A DNA stretch of 64,000 bases from Roseomonas nitratireducens (GCF_017813355.1 NZ_JAGIYZ010000003.1:62001-126000); one strand, 5' to 3'. Numbered from the stretch's first letter, positions 41,638 to 50,747 are shown. Program-made: numbers and translations. Notes: generated by a model from the letters alone, not told the origin.

Positions 41638-43400
41638 GCCTGGGCTCCCTTCGGCTCGGCACGGGCGGCCTGCGGGGCCGCGATCGGCGTCGGCTGGGCG
41701 GGCTTCATGATCTTCTTCAGCACCTCGGTGCGCGGGCCGAACATCTCGACCGCGCCGTCGCGCATCAGCAGCACCTTCTCCACCCCCTGCACGAGGACGG
41801 GGCGGTGGGAGACGAGCACGACCGTGGTGCCACGCTTGCGCAGGTCCTGCAGCGCGCCGAGCAGCGCGGCTTCGGAGTCGCCGTCGAGGTTGCTGTTCGG
41901 TTCATCCAGCACGATCAGCTTCGGATTGCCGAACATGGCGCGGGCGAGGCCGATCTGCTGGCGCTGGCCGCCCGACAGGTGCTGGCCGCCCTCGCCGATC
42001 TCGGTCTCGTAGCCCTTGGGCAGGCGCAGGATCATCTCATGCGCGCCGGCGAGCTTGGCCGCGTCGAACACCGCTTCCGCCGGGGCTTCCGCCATGCGGG
42101 AGATGTTGTCGATCACGGTGCCGTCGAACAGTTCCACATCCTGCGGCAGGTAGCCGACATGGCGGCCGAAATCCTCCCGCTGCCAAGTGTAGACATCGGC
42201 GCCGTCGAGCCGCACCGCGCCCGAATTGCATTGCAGCGTGCCGGTCAGCAGGCGGATCAGCGTCGTCTTGCCGGCCGCCGAGGGGCCGATGATGGCAAGG
42301 CTTTCCGCCGGCTCGAGGGAGAAGGACACGCCCTTGATCACGGCGACGCCCGACCCCGGGAAGCCGAAGGTCACGCGTTCCACCGCCAGCCGCCCGCGGG
42401 GTTCGGGCAGCGGGATTCCGGGCGGGCGCAGCCGCGGCAGCACCAGGAAGGCCTGCAGCCGCCGCCAGGATTGCCGCGCCTGCACCAGCTGCTTCCAGCC
42501 GCCGATCAGCTGTTCGACGGGCGCGAGCGCGCGGCCCATGATGATCGAGGCGGCGATCGACGCGCCCGCGGTCATCTGCTGCTGCAGCACCAGGTAGGCG
42601 CCGAGGCCGAGGATCGCGACCTGCACCGCGAGGCGGGTGAACTTGGTGATGGCGAGCAGCGGCGCGGCGCGGTCCATGGCGCGGTTCATCGGCGCCGTCA
42701 TCTCGGCCACGCCGATGCGCCAGCGGGCCATGACGGCGGGCAGCATGCCCATGCTGTCGATGACCTCGGCATTGCGCACGATCGATTCGGCCCGGCGCTG
42801 GGAGACCATGGCGCCGGTGTTCGCTTCCCGCAGCAGCTTCGAGGTGGCGACCTCGCTCAGCACGGTCAGGCCGAACAGCAGCAGCGCGCCGACCGCGGCG
42901 ACGGCGCCGAGCATCGGGTGCAGCGCGAAGATCACGAGCAGGTAGGCCGGCACCCAGGGCACGTCGTAGAGCGAGAGCGCGCCGGGGGAGGCGATGAAGC
43001 CGCGGCAGACGGCGAGGTCGCGCAGCGCCTCCATCCGGTAGGGGCGGCCGCGCAACTGGCTTTCCACCGCGCGGGCGAAGCCTTCCGGCGCGACCTTCTC
43101 CTCCATCCATGCGCCGATGCGATGCATGATGCGCGAGCGCGCCGCCTCGAGCACCGCGAGCAGGCCGAGCGCCGCGATGGCGATGAGCGTCAGGTAGAGC
43201 AGCGTGTCGAGGTTGCGGGTGGCGAGCACCCGGTCGAACACCTGCATCATGTACAGCGAGACGGTCAGCTGCAGGATGTTGACCACGCCGCTGAACACGC
43301 CGACGGCCATGAACTGGCTGCGGCAGGCGGCGAGTGCGCGGGCGAGCGGCGTCTGGGCCGGGGGGGTCTCGCCGAGGACCATCCTCGGATCAGGGGCCAT
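41634..43400 (-). CDS. Type I secretion ABC exporter (PrtD/HlyB-like)
   Basis: This 588-aa half-transporter has about six helices in residues 30-310, beginning VGVFSGVVNILQLTVSLYMMQVFDRVLATRNLDTLL (PrtD-type signature). The ABC domain has Walker A IGPSAAGKTTLIRLL, Q-loop GYLPQDVELFDG, signature LSGGQRQQIGLARAM, Walker B KLIVLDEPNSNLD and switch His VLVSHRP. There is no N-terminal C39 peptidase, so substrates would carry a C-terminal secretion signal. No RTX-type cargo is visible nearby. The leader carries a nine-G tract. Confidence 0.93.
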   Translation of the reverse strand: MAPDPRMVLGETPPAQTPLARALAACRSQFMAVGVFSGVVNILQLTVSLYMMQVFDRVLATRNLDTLLYLTLIAIAALGLLAVLEAARSRIMHRIGAWMEEKVAPEGFARAVESQLRGRPYRMEALRDLAVCRGFIASPGALSLYDVPWVPAYLLVIFALHPMLGAVAAVGALLLFGLTVLSEVATSKLLREANTGAMVSQRRAESIVRNAEVIDSMGMLPAVMARWRIGVAEMTAPMNRAMDRAAPLLAITKFTRLAVQVAILGLGAYLVLQQQMTAGASIAASIIMGRALAPVEQLIGGWKQLVQARQSWRRLQAFLVLPRLRPPGIPLPEPRGRLAVERVTFGFPGSGVAVIKGVSFSLEPAESLAIIGPSAAGKTTLIRLLTGTLQCNSGAVRLDGADVYTWQREDFGRHVGYLPQDVELFDGTVIDNISRMAEAPAEAVFDAAKLAGAHEMILRLPKGYETEIGEGGQHLSGGQRQQIGLARAMFGNPKLIVLDEPNSNLDGDSEAALLGALQDLRKRGTTVVLVSHRPVLVQGVEKVLLMRDGAVEMFGPRTEVLKKIMKPAQPTPIAAPQAARAEPKGAQA

Positions 43401-43669
43401 GGATCGCAGTCATCCTTTCCGCGCGCCCGGGTGTTGCGCCGGGGGGGGGCGCGGCGTCACCGGGGTTCGCATCATTAGGCGTGTTCGTGTCGCGAGGTTA
43501 GGACAAAGACTAAGATATTTACAAGTTTTTAAGACTTTCTTGCCCTGACCCTCACGCACAGAACGCATCCTAGCACGCGATTCATCAAGCCGGGGTTGCC
43601 GAAACCCCGCGGCGGGCCCATCCGAAGGCGGCGCCCGGCGGGGCCCGGCGCGCGGGAGGACGTGGCGGC
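43401..43669. promoter_or_regulatory. Divergent promoter region with AT-rich patch
   Basis: This 269-bp gap, the longest in the window, lies between the exporter gene (minus) and the glycosyltransferase gene (plus). 43501-43545 is strikingly AT-rich (AAGATATTTACAAGTTTTTA within it) for this GC-rich DNA and probably holds the divergent promoters or a nucleoid-protein site. No open reading frame is convincing here. Confidence 0.45.
43436..43451 (-). repeat. Nine-G tract in the leader of the secretion operon
   Basis: GCGCC, nine G, CG: the same 16-mer as at 37412-37427. The G9 run begins exactly 41 bases upstream of the exporter ATG, as it does for the phasin-like gene. Confidence 0.6.
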
Positions 43670-44857
43670 ATGGACGTGATCATGGCCGGTGAGGCCGAGG
43701 CCGGGACGGTCGAGCTCACAATCCTCATGCCTTGCCTGAACGAGGCCGAGACGATCGGCACCTGCGTCGAGAAGGCGATGGGCTACCTCGCCCGCAGCGG
43801 CGTCGCCGGCGAAGTGCTGGTCGCCGACAACGGCAGCACCGACGGCAGCCAGGCGATCGCCGAGCGGCTGGGCGCGCGCGTGGTCCCGGTGCCCGAGCGC
43901 GGTTACGGCGCTGCGCTGATCACCGGCATCCGCGCCGCCCGCGGGCGCTTCGTCGTCATGGGCGACAGCGACGATTCCTACGATTTCTCCGCCCTCGACC
44001 CGTTCCTGGCCAAGCTGCGGGACGGCTTCGACCTGGTCATGGGCAACCGCTTCCGCGGCGGGATCAAGCCCGGCGCCATGCCGCCGCTGCACCGCTACCT
44101 CGGCAACCCGGTGCTCTCGACCATCGGGCGGGTCTTCTACGGCAGCCCAGTCGGCGACTTCCATTGCGGCCTGCGCGGCTTCCGGCGGGAGGCGATGCTC
44201 GCGCTCGACCTGCGCGCGCCGGGGATGGAATTCGCCTCCGAGATGGTGGTGAAGGCGACGATGCAGGGGCTGCGCATCGCCGAGGTGCCCACGACGCTGT
44301 CCAAGGATGGGCGGTCGCGGCCGCCGCATCTGCGTTCCTGGCGCGATGGCTGGAGGCATCTGCGCTTCCTGCTGGTGTTCTGCCCGCGCTGGCTGTTCCT
44401 CTATCCCGGGCTGGCGCTGGCGCTGGCGGGGTTGGCGACGATGGCGGCGCTGCTGCCGGGCCCGGCGCGTGCCTTCGGCCTGACCTTCGACGTGCATACA
44501 TTGTTGTATGCATCGGGTGCGACGGTGATGGGCTTCCAGGCGGTGCAGTTCTGGGTGTTTTCCCGGATCTACGGGGCGCAGATGGGCATGGTGCCGGAGT
44601 CCCGCGCGCTCAACGCCGCGCTCGCGCGCTTCGGGCTCGAACCCGCGCTGATCGTGGCCGGCATCCTGGTGCTCACCGGCCTCGGCCTCGGCCTGGGCAC
44701 GGTCGCGATCTGGGGCGCGGAGCGCTTCGGGGAGTTGCGCGGGACGGGGGCGCTGCGGCTCGCCATCGCCTCGGTCACCGCCATGCTGCTTGGCCTGCAG
44801 CTGGCCTTCGGCGCCTTCTTCGTCGCCGTGCTGGGGATGATGCGCCCGCGCGGCTGA
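43670..44857 (+). CDS. Membrane-associated family 2 glycosyltransferase (dolichol-phosphate mannosyltransferase-like)
   Basis: This 395-aa protein has a GT-A domain at residues 14-235 with LTILMPCLNEAETIG, ADNGSTDGS and the metal-binding DSDDSYDF, then MGNRFRGGI and FHCGLRGFRREAM, as in polyprenyl-phosphate sugar transferases. Four C-terminal helices follow (residues 240-395). It probably moves a sugar from a nucleotide donor to a lipid carrier. GGGAGG 10 bases upstream supports the ATG. Codons for HTLLYA at 44493-44511 are unusually AT-rich. Convergent with gtrA. Confidence 0.88.
   Translation: MDVIMAGEAEAGTVELTILMPCLNEAETIGTCVEKAMGYLARSGVAGEVLVADNGSTDGSQAIAERLGARVVPVPERGYGAALITGIRAARGRFVVMGDSDDSYDFSALDPFLAKLRDGFDLVMGNRFRGGIKPGAMPPLHRYLGNPVLSTIGRVFYGSPVGDFHCGLRGFRREAMLALDLRAPGMEFASEMVVKATMQGLRIAEVPTTLSKDGRSRPPHLRSWRDGWRHLRFLLVFCPRWLFLYPGLALALAGLATMAALLPGPARAFGLTFDVHTLLYASGATVMGFQAVQFWVFSRIYGAQMGMVPESRALNAALARFGLEPALIVAGILVLTGLGLGLGTVAIWGAERFGELRGTGALRLAIASVTAMLLGLQLAFGAFFVAVLGMMRPRG
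44493..44512. repeat. AT-rich inverted repeat inside the glycosyltransferase gene
   Basis: TGCATACA-TTGT-TGTATGCA: perfect 8-bp arms around a 4-base loop. It is encoded by codons rarely used in this genome (ACA, TTG, TTG, TAT, GCA) at the junction between two transmembrane helices. Confidence 0.6.
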
Positions 44858-44860
44858 CGC

Positions 44861-45313
44861 TCAGCGGGGCGCGAAGACCAAGGCGCGCGAGAGGAAGAAG
44901 TTCGCGAACATCCCCGCGACCGACCCCGCCGCGACACCGAGCACCGGCCAGGACGCGACCAGCGGCACCCAGGTGACGAGCGCGGCGTAGGTCCCGTAGT
45001 TCAGCGCGAAGCCGCCCAGGTTCACCAGCACGAACAGCGCCCATTGCCGGTGCGCCGCCGCCCCGCCAGCGCGGTGCCGGAAGGTCCAGACCCGGTTGAG
45101 CAGCCAGGTGGTGGTCGCCGCCGTCACGTAGGAGATGGCGCGCCCGCCATATAGCCCGGCGCCGAGCGCCAGCGCCCCGTAGAGCACGGCGGTGTCGACC
45201 ACGAAGCCGATCGTCCCGACGATGCCGAAGCGCAGGAATTCCTGCGCCAGCGCCGCCCGGGCCGGGCCGAGCAGGCGGACCAGCAGGGGGCCGATCAGGG
45301 GCAGGTCGCTCAT
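44861..45313 (-). CDS. GtrA-like membrane protein
   Basis: This 150-aa protein has four hydrophobic helices and the GtrA pattern QEFLRFGIVGTIGFVVDTAVLY, then YVTAATTTWLLNRVWTFRHR, and the late NFFLSRALVF. GtrA proteins flip or help transfer lipid-linked sugars across the membrane, often beside a GT2 transferase. Here the convergent neighbour is such a transferase, stops 3 bases apart, so they probably act together although they are not an operon. Confidence 0.9.
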   Translation of the reverse strand: MSDLPLIGPLLVRLLGPARAALAQEFLRFGIVGTIGFVVDTAVLYGALALGAGLYGGRAISYVTAATTTWLLNRVWTFRHRAGGAAAHRQWALFVLVNLGGFALNYGTYAALVTWVPLVASWPVLGVAAGSVAGMFANFFLSRALVFAPR

Positions 45314-45395
45314 GCCGCGTCTGTAGGGCGGCCGCGGCCGCTTGCCCAGCCCCGGGGGCGCTGTCACGGTGACCCGCGAATCGGGGAGAATGGCG

Positions 45396-46253
45396 ATGGT
45401 CGCGGTGGTCGGGCTCGGCAACATGGGCCTTGCGATGCTGCGCCGGCTGGTCGCCGCGGGACGCACGCCGCGGGCCTGGGACCTCGAGGAGGAACGGCGC
45501 GCCGCAGCGGCCGCCGCGGGCGCCGCGGTGCCGGGCGGGCTGGGCGGCGCGGTCGGGCCCGAGGTCATCCTCTCCCTGCCCGATGCGGGGGCGGTCGGCA
45601 CGGTGCTCTCCGCGATCCTGCCGGTGCTGTCCAAGGGCAGCGTCATCATCGACACCTCCACCCTCGCGCCCGCCGAGGCGCGCGGCTTCGCCGCGACGGC
45701 CGAGGGCTGGGGCTGCGCCTATCTCGACGCGCCGGTCTCGGGCGGGCCGGCCGGGGCGGCGGCGGGCACGCTCGCGATGATGATCGGCGGGGATGGCGCG
45801 GCGCTCGCGCGCGCGCGGCCGGTGATCGACCTGCTCGCGGCCAAGGTGCTGCACATCGGCCCCTCCGGCGCGGGGCAGGTGGCCAAGCTCGTGAACAACC
45901 TGCTGGTCGCGACCAACCTCGTCGTCTCGGCCGAGGCGCTGCGGCTCGGCGCGGCGGCGGGCGTGGCGCCGGAGGCGCTGCTGCCGGTGATCAACGGCGC
46001 GACCGGCCGCTCTGCCGCCACCGAGGTGAACTGGCCGCGCTGGATCCTGTCCGAGACCTTCGATTCCGGATTCTCGGCCGGGCTGATGCGCAAGGATGTG
46101 CGCCTCGCGCTCGGGCTCGCGGCTTCGGTCGGCGCGCCGCTCGACGCCACCGCGCGCGCCGCCGCGGCGTGGGAAGCGCTGCGCGACGCGGTCCCGGACG
46201 AGGCCGATTTCAACCGCCTGGCCGCGGCGGTCTTCGCGCCGCCCGAGGCGTGA
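45396..46253 (+). CDS. NAD(P)-dependent beta-hydroxyacid dehydrogenase (3-hydroxyisobutyrate dehydrogenase family)
   Basis: This 285-aa enzyme has Rossmann loop VAVVGLGNMGLAML at residues 2-15, substrate-site LDAPVSGGPAGAAAGTLAMMIGG and catalytic Lys in GAGQVAKLVNNLLVATN. It oxidises a beta-hydroxyacid (tartronate semialdehyde reductase or 3-hydroxyisobutyrate dehydrogenase type). The second of two close ATGs was taken because GGGGAG is 7 bases from it but only 1 base from the first (45390). Confidence 0.9.
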   Translation: MVAVVGLGNMGLAMLRRLVAAGRTPRAWDLEEERRAAAAAAGAAVPGGLGGAVGPEVILSLPDAGAVGTVLSAILPVLSKGSVIIDTSTLAPAEARGFAATAEGWGCAYLDAPVSGGPAGAAAGTLAMMIGGDGAALARARPVIDLLAAKVLHIGPSGAGQVAKLVNNLLVATNLVVSAEALRLGAAAGVAPEALLPVINGATGRSAATEVNWPRWILSETFDSGFSAGLMRKDVRLALGLAASVGAPLDATARAAAAWEALRDAVPDEADFNRLAAAVFAPPEA

Positions 46254-46324
46254 CGGGCCGGGCGGGGTATTGAGGCGCGCGGCGAAGGGGCCGATGCTGC
46301 GTCGCATCAGCCCCGGAGGCCCGC

Positions 46325-47299
46325 ATGATCGCCCGTCGCCCGCTTCTCGCCGGCCTGCTCGCCGCGCCGGCCATCACCCGCGGCGCGGCGGCGCAGACGC
46401 GCCTGCGGCTCGCCCATGTGCTGCAGCCGACGCATTCCTGGCACCTCGCCGCCGAGGGCTTCGCGCGGGAGGCGACTGAACGCTCCGGCGGGCGGCTGGC
46501 GGTGCAGGTCTTCCCCGGCGCGCAGCTCGGCCAGAACCGGCAGGCGCTGGAAGGCGTGCAGACCGGCACGATCGAGCTCGCGCTGGTCGGGTCGTCGGAC
46601 CTCAACACCTTCGAGCCGCGCTTCGGCATCATCGAGATGCCCTATGCCTGGCTGTCGCGCGAACAGGCCTTCGCGGCGCTGGAAGGCCCGCTGGGCCAGG
46701 CGCTCGGGCGGCTGGTGGAAGCCAGGGGCATGGTCGATCTCGGCCTGTGGGAGAACGGCTTCCGGCACGTGACCAACCGGCGCCAGCCGATCGTCCAGCC
46801 GGCCGACCTGCGCGGGCTCAAGATCCGCACCCCGCCGGACCGCGTGCGGGTGGACACCTTCAAGGCGCTGGGGGCGGAACCGGCGCCGCTCGCCTTCGGC
46901 GAGCTCTACGCGGCCCTGCAGCAGGGGCTGTTCGACGCGCAGGAGAACCCGCTCTCGATCATCTTCACCTCCTCCTTCTTCGAGGTGCAGCGCTTCATGT
47001 CCATGACCGGCCATGTCTGGGGTGGGGCGCATCTGATGGGATCGAAGCGCGTGCTGGACCGGCTGCCCGCCGCCGACCGCGCGCTGCTGGGCGAGCTGGG
47101 TCGCAAATGGGGCGTGGCGCAGCGCCGCATGATCGAGGAGAGCGACGCCGACTTCCTGGCGAAGCTGCGCGAGAAGGGCATGCAGGTGAACGAGGTGGAC
47201 AAGCCCGCCTTCCAGCGCGCCGTGCAGCCTGTGTGGCAGCAATACGAGGCGACCTTCGGGCCGGAGGTCATGGCGCTGTACCGGCGCGCGGTGGCGTGA
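46325..47299 (+). CDS. dctP: TRAP transporter periplasmic receptor DctP
   Basis: This 324-aa receptor has a signal peptide ending near AAAQ (residue 24), then RLRLAHVLQPTHSWHLAAEGFAREATERSGGRL, FPGAQLGQNRQALEGVQTGTIEL, the carboxylate-binding Arg block LRGLKIRTPPDRV and ENPLSIIFTSSF. It binds a carboxylic acid for the sodium-driven TRAP permease that follows. GGAGG precedes the ATG. Its TGA overlaps the dctQ GTG. Confidence 0.93.
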   Translation: MIARRPLLAGLLAAPAITRGAAAQTRLRLAHVLQPTHSWHLAAEGFAREATERSGGRLAVQVFPGAQLGQNRQALEGVQTGTIELALVGSSDLNTFEPRFGIIEMPYAWLSREQAFAALEGPLGQALGRLVEARGMVDLGLWENGFRHVTNRRQPIVQPADLRGLKIRTPPDRVRVDTFKALGAEPAPLAFGELYAALQQGLFDAQENPLSIIFTSSFFEVQRFMSMTGHVWGGAHLMGSKRVLDRLPAADRALLGELGRKWGVAQRRMIEESDADFLAKLREKGMQVNEVDKPAFQRAVQPVWQQYEATFGPEVMALYRRAVA

Positions 47300-47778
47300 C
47301 GGCGCTGCGCCGGGCGGCGTCGGCGGCGGCCTCGGCCTGCATGGCGATCGCGGCGCTGCTGACCGCGGCGATCGCGGCGGTGGTGTTCTGGACCGTTGTC
47401 TCCCGCTTCGCCTTCGGCCGCACGCCCAGCTGGACCGAGGAACTGCCGCGCATCCTGATGGTCTGGGCGGTGTTCATCGGCCTCGTTTCCACCACCGCTC
47501 GAGGGGTGAACCTCGAGGCCGGGTTGCTCGATTTGTGGGCGCGCGGGGCGCGGATGCGCGCCGCCTGCCGGTGCCTGGCGGAAGTGCTGGTCGCGGCCTT
47601 CGCCCTGGTGCTCGCGGCGACGGCGTCCGAGATGGCCGAGATCACCTGGACCTCCACCACCCCGGCGCTCGAGGTGCCGGCGGCGATCTTCTACCTGCCC
47701 GTCGCGATCGGCGGCGCGCTGGCGGCGCTGCTGCAGGTGCCGCGCGTGATCGACGCGGCGGCGGCGCTGCGGCGGTGA
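47296..47778 (+). CDS. dctQ: TRAP transporter small permease DctQ
   Basis: This 160-aa protein has four transmembrane helices with the family motif FGRTPSWTEELPRILMVWAVFIGLV between helices 1 and 2. It scaffolds the large permease DctM. The GTG start overlaps the dctP stop (GTGA) and its stop overlaps dctM in the same way, so the three proteins are translationally chained. Confidence 0.92.
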   Translation: MTALRRAASAAASACMAIAALLTAAIAAVVFWTVVSRFAFGRTPSWTEELPRILMVWAVFIGLVSTTARGVNLEAGLLDLWARGARMRAACRCLAEVLVAAFALVLAATASEMAEITWTSTTPALEVPAAIFYLPVAIGGALAALLQVPRVIDAAAALRR

Positions 47779-49061
47779 CCATCGGCGTCACCACGCTGCT
47801 GGCGCTGTTCGCCATCACGCTGCTGCTCGACGTGCCGATCGCCTTCGGGCTGGGGCTCGCCGCGCTGGGCTACCTGCTGATCTTCGACGCGGCGCCGGTG
47901 CTGGTGGTGGCGCAGCGCATGGTGGGCGGGCTCGATTCCTTCCCGCTGCTGGCGATCCCGCTGTTCCTGCTGGCGGGCAACCTGATGACCGGGGCGGGGC
48001 TGACCAAGCGCATCGCCGACCTGTGCGTCGCGCTGGTGGGGCATCTTCGCGGCGGGCTGGGGGCGGCGGCGGTGATGGGCTGCGCGCTGTTCAGCGCGCT
48101 GTCGGGTTCCTCCATCGCCGATGTGGTGGCGATCGGGGGCATCATGCTGCCGGCCATGGCGCGGCAGGGTTATCCGGCGGGGTTTTCCTGCGCGCTGCTG
48201 GGTTCGGCCGGCACGCTGGGGCAGGTGATCCCGCCCTCGATCGTCATGGTCGTCTACGCCACGCTGACCAATGCCTCGGTCGGGCAGCTGTTCCTGGCCG
48301 GCTTCATCCCCGGGGCGGTGCTGGCGGGGCTGATGATGGCGACGACCGTGGTGCTGGCGAAGCGCCATGGCTGGGGCGCGGCGGCGGAACCCTTCAGCGG
48401 GCGGCGCGCGCTGGCCGCCCTGCGGGCGAGCGCGCTGGCGCTGGTCGTGCCGCTGATCATCGTGGGTGGCATCCGCGCCGGCCTCGCCACGCCGACCGAG
48501 GCGGCGGGCCTCGCGGTCGCCTACGCCCTCGTGATCGGGCTGCTGGTGGAACGCAGCATGGGCTGGCGCGACATCTGGGCGGCGCTGCGCGACGCGGCCG
48601 AAGGGACCACGGCGATCCTGTTCGTGATCGCCACGGCTTCCCTGTTCGGCTGGATCCTGGCGGCCGAGCGCATGCCGCAGGCGATCACCTCCGCCATCAC
48701 CGGCTGGACGGACAGCCGCGCCATGGTGCTGCTGCTGCTGACCATCGTGCTGCTGGTCCTGGGCACCTTCATGGAGGCATTGGCCACCGTCATCATCCTC
48801 GCCCCGGTGCTGATGCCGCTGCTCACGGCCTATCGCATCGACCCGGTGCATTTCGGGCTGCTGCTGATCATCAACGTCTCGATCGGCGGGGCGACGCCGC
48901 CGCTCGGCGTCAACCTGATGGCGGCCTGCCGGCTGGCCGGAATCCGGGAGGTCGAGACCTATCGCTGGCTGCTGCCGCTGCTCGGCGTGCTGACGCTCGG
49001 GCTGCTGGTGATGACCTTCTGGGAGGATTCGGTGATGGCGCTGCCGCGCTGGATCGGCTGA
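47775..49061 (+). CDS. dctM: TRAP transporter large permease DctM
   Basis: This 428-aa protein has about 12 transmembrane helices with DctM signatures LLAIPLFLLAGNLMTGAGLTKRI, FSALSGSSIADVVAIGGIMLPAMARQGYP, TLGQVIPPSIVMVVYA and GTFMEALATVIILAPVLMPL. It forms the substrate and sodium path of the TRAP transporter. The GTG start overlaps dctQ. Confidence 0.94.
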   Translation: MTIGVTTLLALFAITLLLDVPIAFGLGLAALGYLLIFDAAPVLVVAQRMVGGLDSFPLLAIPLFLLAGNLMTGAGLTKRIADLCVALVGHLRGGLGAAAVMGCALFSALSGSSIADVVAIGGIMLPAMARQGYPAGFSCALLGSAGTLGQVIPPSIVMVVYATLTNASVGQLFLAGFIPGAVLAGLMMATTVVLAKRHGWGAAAEPFSGRRALAALRASALALVVPLIIVGGIRAGLATPTEAAGLAVAYALVIGLLVERSMGWRDIWAALRDAAEGTTAILFVIATASLFGWILAAERMPQAITSAITGWTDSRAMVLLLLTIVLLVLGTFMEALATVIILAPVLMPLLTAYRIDPVHFGLLLIINVSIGGATPPLGVNLMAACRLAGIREVETYRWLLPLLGVLTLGLLVMTFWEDSVMALPRWIG

Positions 49062-49116
49062 CCGCGCTGCGCTAGACACTTCGCAGGCTTCAATCCGGAT
49101 GCGGAGACCCACAAGG

Positions 49117-50712
49117 ATGTTCCGACGCGACCTGCTGGCGGGCGCCGCCGCCGCCGCGGCCCTGCCGCGCATCGCCATCGCGCAGACCGCCGCCGCGCGC
49201 ACGCTGCGCTACGTGCCGCACGCCAATCCGGGCAACATCGACCCCTTCACCAACACGGCCTTCGTGGCGCGCGACCACGCCTTCCTGGTCTACGACCAGC
49301 TCTATGGCATGGACGAGCAGTTCCGCCCGCAGCCGCAGATGGTCCAGGGCCATGTGGTCGAGAATGACGGGCTGCTGTGGCGCTTCACGCTGCGCGAGGG
49401 GCTGAAGTTCCACGACGGCACGCCGGTGCGCGGGCGGGACTGCATCGCGTCCATCCGCCGCTGGGGCCGCCGCGACGCCTTCGGGCAGGAGCTGATGGCG
49501 CGCGTCGCCGACATGACGGAGGAAAGCGACCGCGTCTTCGCGATCCGCCTCAGCCGCGCCTTCCCCAAGATGCTCGAGGCTTTCAGCAAGGTCACCACAA
49601 GCTGCCTGTTCGTGATGCCGGAGCGTCTGGCCAACGTCGATCCCTTCACCAACATCGCGGAAGCCGTGGGCAGCGGCCCCTTCCGCTTCGTGCAGAACGA
49701 ATGGGTGCCGGGCTCCTCGCTGGTCTATGCGCGCAACCCGGACTACGTGCCGGTCGCCTCCGGCACGCCCTCGATGACGGCGGGCCCCAAGGTCGCGCAT
49801 TTCGACCGCGTGGAATGGCGGATCATCCCCGACGCCTCGACCGCGGCCGCGGCGCTGCAGGCGGGGGAGATCGACTGGTGGGAACAGCCGACGGCGGACC
49901 TGTTCCCGCTGGTGGCGCGCAACCGCAACATCGCCGTCGACATCATCAACGGCACCGGCCTGATCGGGATCTTCCGCCCGAACCACCTGACCGCGCCCTT
50001 CAACAACCCGGCCGTGCGCCGCGCGGTGCTGACGGCGATCAACCAGATCGACTTCATGACCGCCGTGATCGGCGAGGCGGGCGTGCCCGGCCGGACCAAC
50101 CTGCGGCGGGAAGGGATCGGCTATTTCGCGCCGGAAAGCCCCTCGGCCTCGACCGTCGGGCTCGACCGGCTGCGCAAGAGCATCGACGCGGCGCGGGCCG
50201 AACTGCAGGCGGCGGGCGCGATGGGCGCGCGGCTCGTCCTGCTGAACGCGACGGACCTGGCATCGATCAACGCGGCGACGCTGGTCGGCGCCGACCTGTT
50301 CCGCCGCATGGGCTTCAACGTGGACCTGGTCAGCGCGGACTGGGGCACGGTGGTCACGCGGCGCGCCAGCAGGAATCCGCTCGAGCAGGGCGGCTGGTCC
50401 GGCTTCTTCACCTTCTGGAGCGGCGTCGACCACTGGAACCCCGCGAGCCATGCCTCGATCCGCGGCCATGGCGACGGGGCCTGGCCGGGCTGGCCGACCA
50501 TCCCGGCGATCGAGGCGCAGCGCAACGCGTGGTTCGACGCGCCGAACGACGCCGCCGCGCTCGCCGCCACGACCGAGATGCAGCGCATCGCCTTCGAGGA
50601 AGTGCCCTACGTGCCGACGGGCATGTACTACCAGCCGACCGCCTATCGTCGGAACCTGACCGGCATGCTCAAGGGCCAGCCGCCGCTGTTCTGGAACGTC
50701 CGGCGGACGTGA
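49117..50712 (+). CDS. Family 5 ABC substrate-binding protein, array copy 1
   Basis: This 531-aa periplasmic peptide/nickel/opine-type receptor has signal MFRRDLLAGAAAAAALPRIAIAQ with an RR pair as in Tat signals. Body motifs: LREGLKFHDGTPVRGRDCIASIRRW near residue 97, AVGSGPFRFV and the C-terminal RRNLTGMLKG. All five tandem copies share these blocks. GGAG at 49103-49106 supports the ATG at 49117 over one at 49099. It lies 55 bp after dctM and uses the single dppBCDF set downstream by inference. Ligand unknown. Confidence 0.92.
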   Translation: MFRRDLLAGAAAAAALPRIAIAQTAAARTLRYVPHANPGNIDPFTNTAFVARDHAFLVYDQLYGMDEQFRPQPQMVQGHVVENDGLLWRFTLREGLKFHDGTPVRGRDCIASIRRWGRRDAFGQELMARVADMTEESDRVFAIRLSRAFPKMLEAFSKVTTSCLFVMPERLANVDPFTNIAEAVGSGPFRFVQNEWVPGSSLVYARNPDYVPVASGTPSMTAGPKVAHFDRVEWRIIPDASTAAAALQAGEIDWWEQPTADLFPLVARNRNIAVDIINGTGLIGIFRPNHLTAPFNNPAVRRAVLTAINQIDFMTAVIGEAGVPGRTNLRREGIGYFAPESPSASTVGLDRLRKSIDAARAELQAAGAMGARLVLLNATDLASINAATLVGADLFRRMGFNVDLVSADWGTVVTRRASRNPLEQGGWSGFFTFWSGVDHWNPASHASIRGHGDGAWPGWPTIPAIEAQRNAWFDAPNDAAALAATTEMQRIAFEEVPYVPTGMYYQPTAYRRNLTGMLKGQPPLFWNVRRT

Positions 50713-50720
50713 TGGGGGCG

Positions 50721-50747
50721 GGGCTCCGCGCGGCTTGCGCGGGGCCC
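50721..50747 (+). terminator. Hairpin between array copies 1 and 2
   Basis: GGGCTCCGCGC (50721-50731) pairs with GCGCGGGGCCC (50737-50747) with one T-G wobble and a 5-base loop, 8 bases after the stop of copy 1. There is no T-run. It may attenuate transcription or stabilise the upstream message. Confidence 0.45.
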
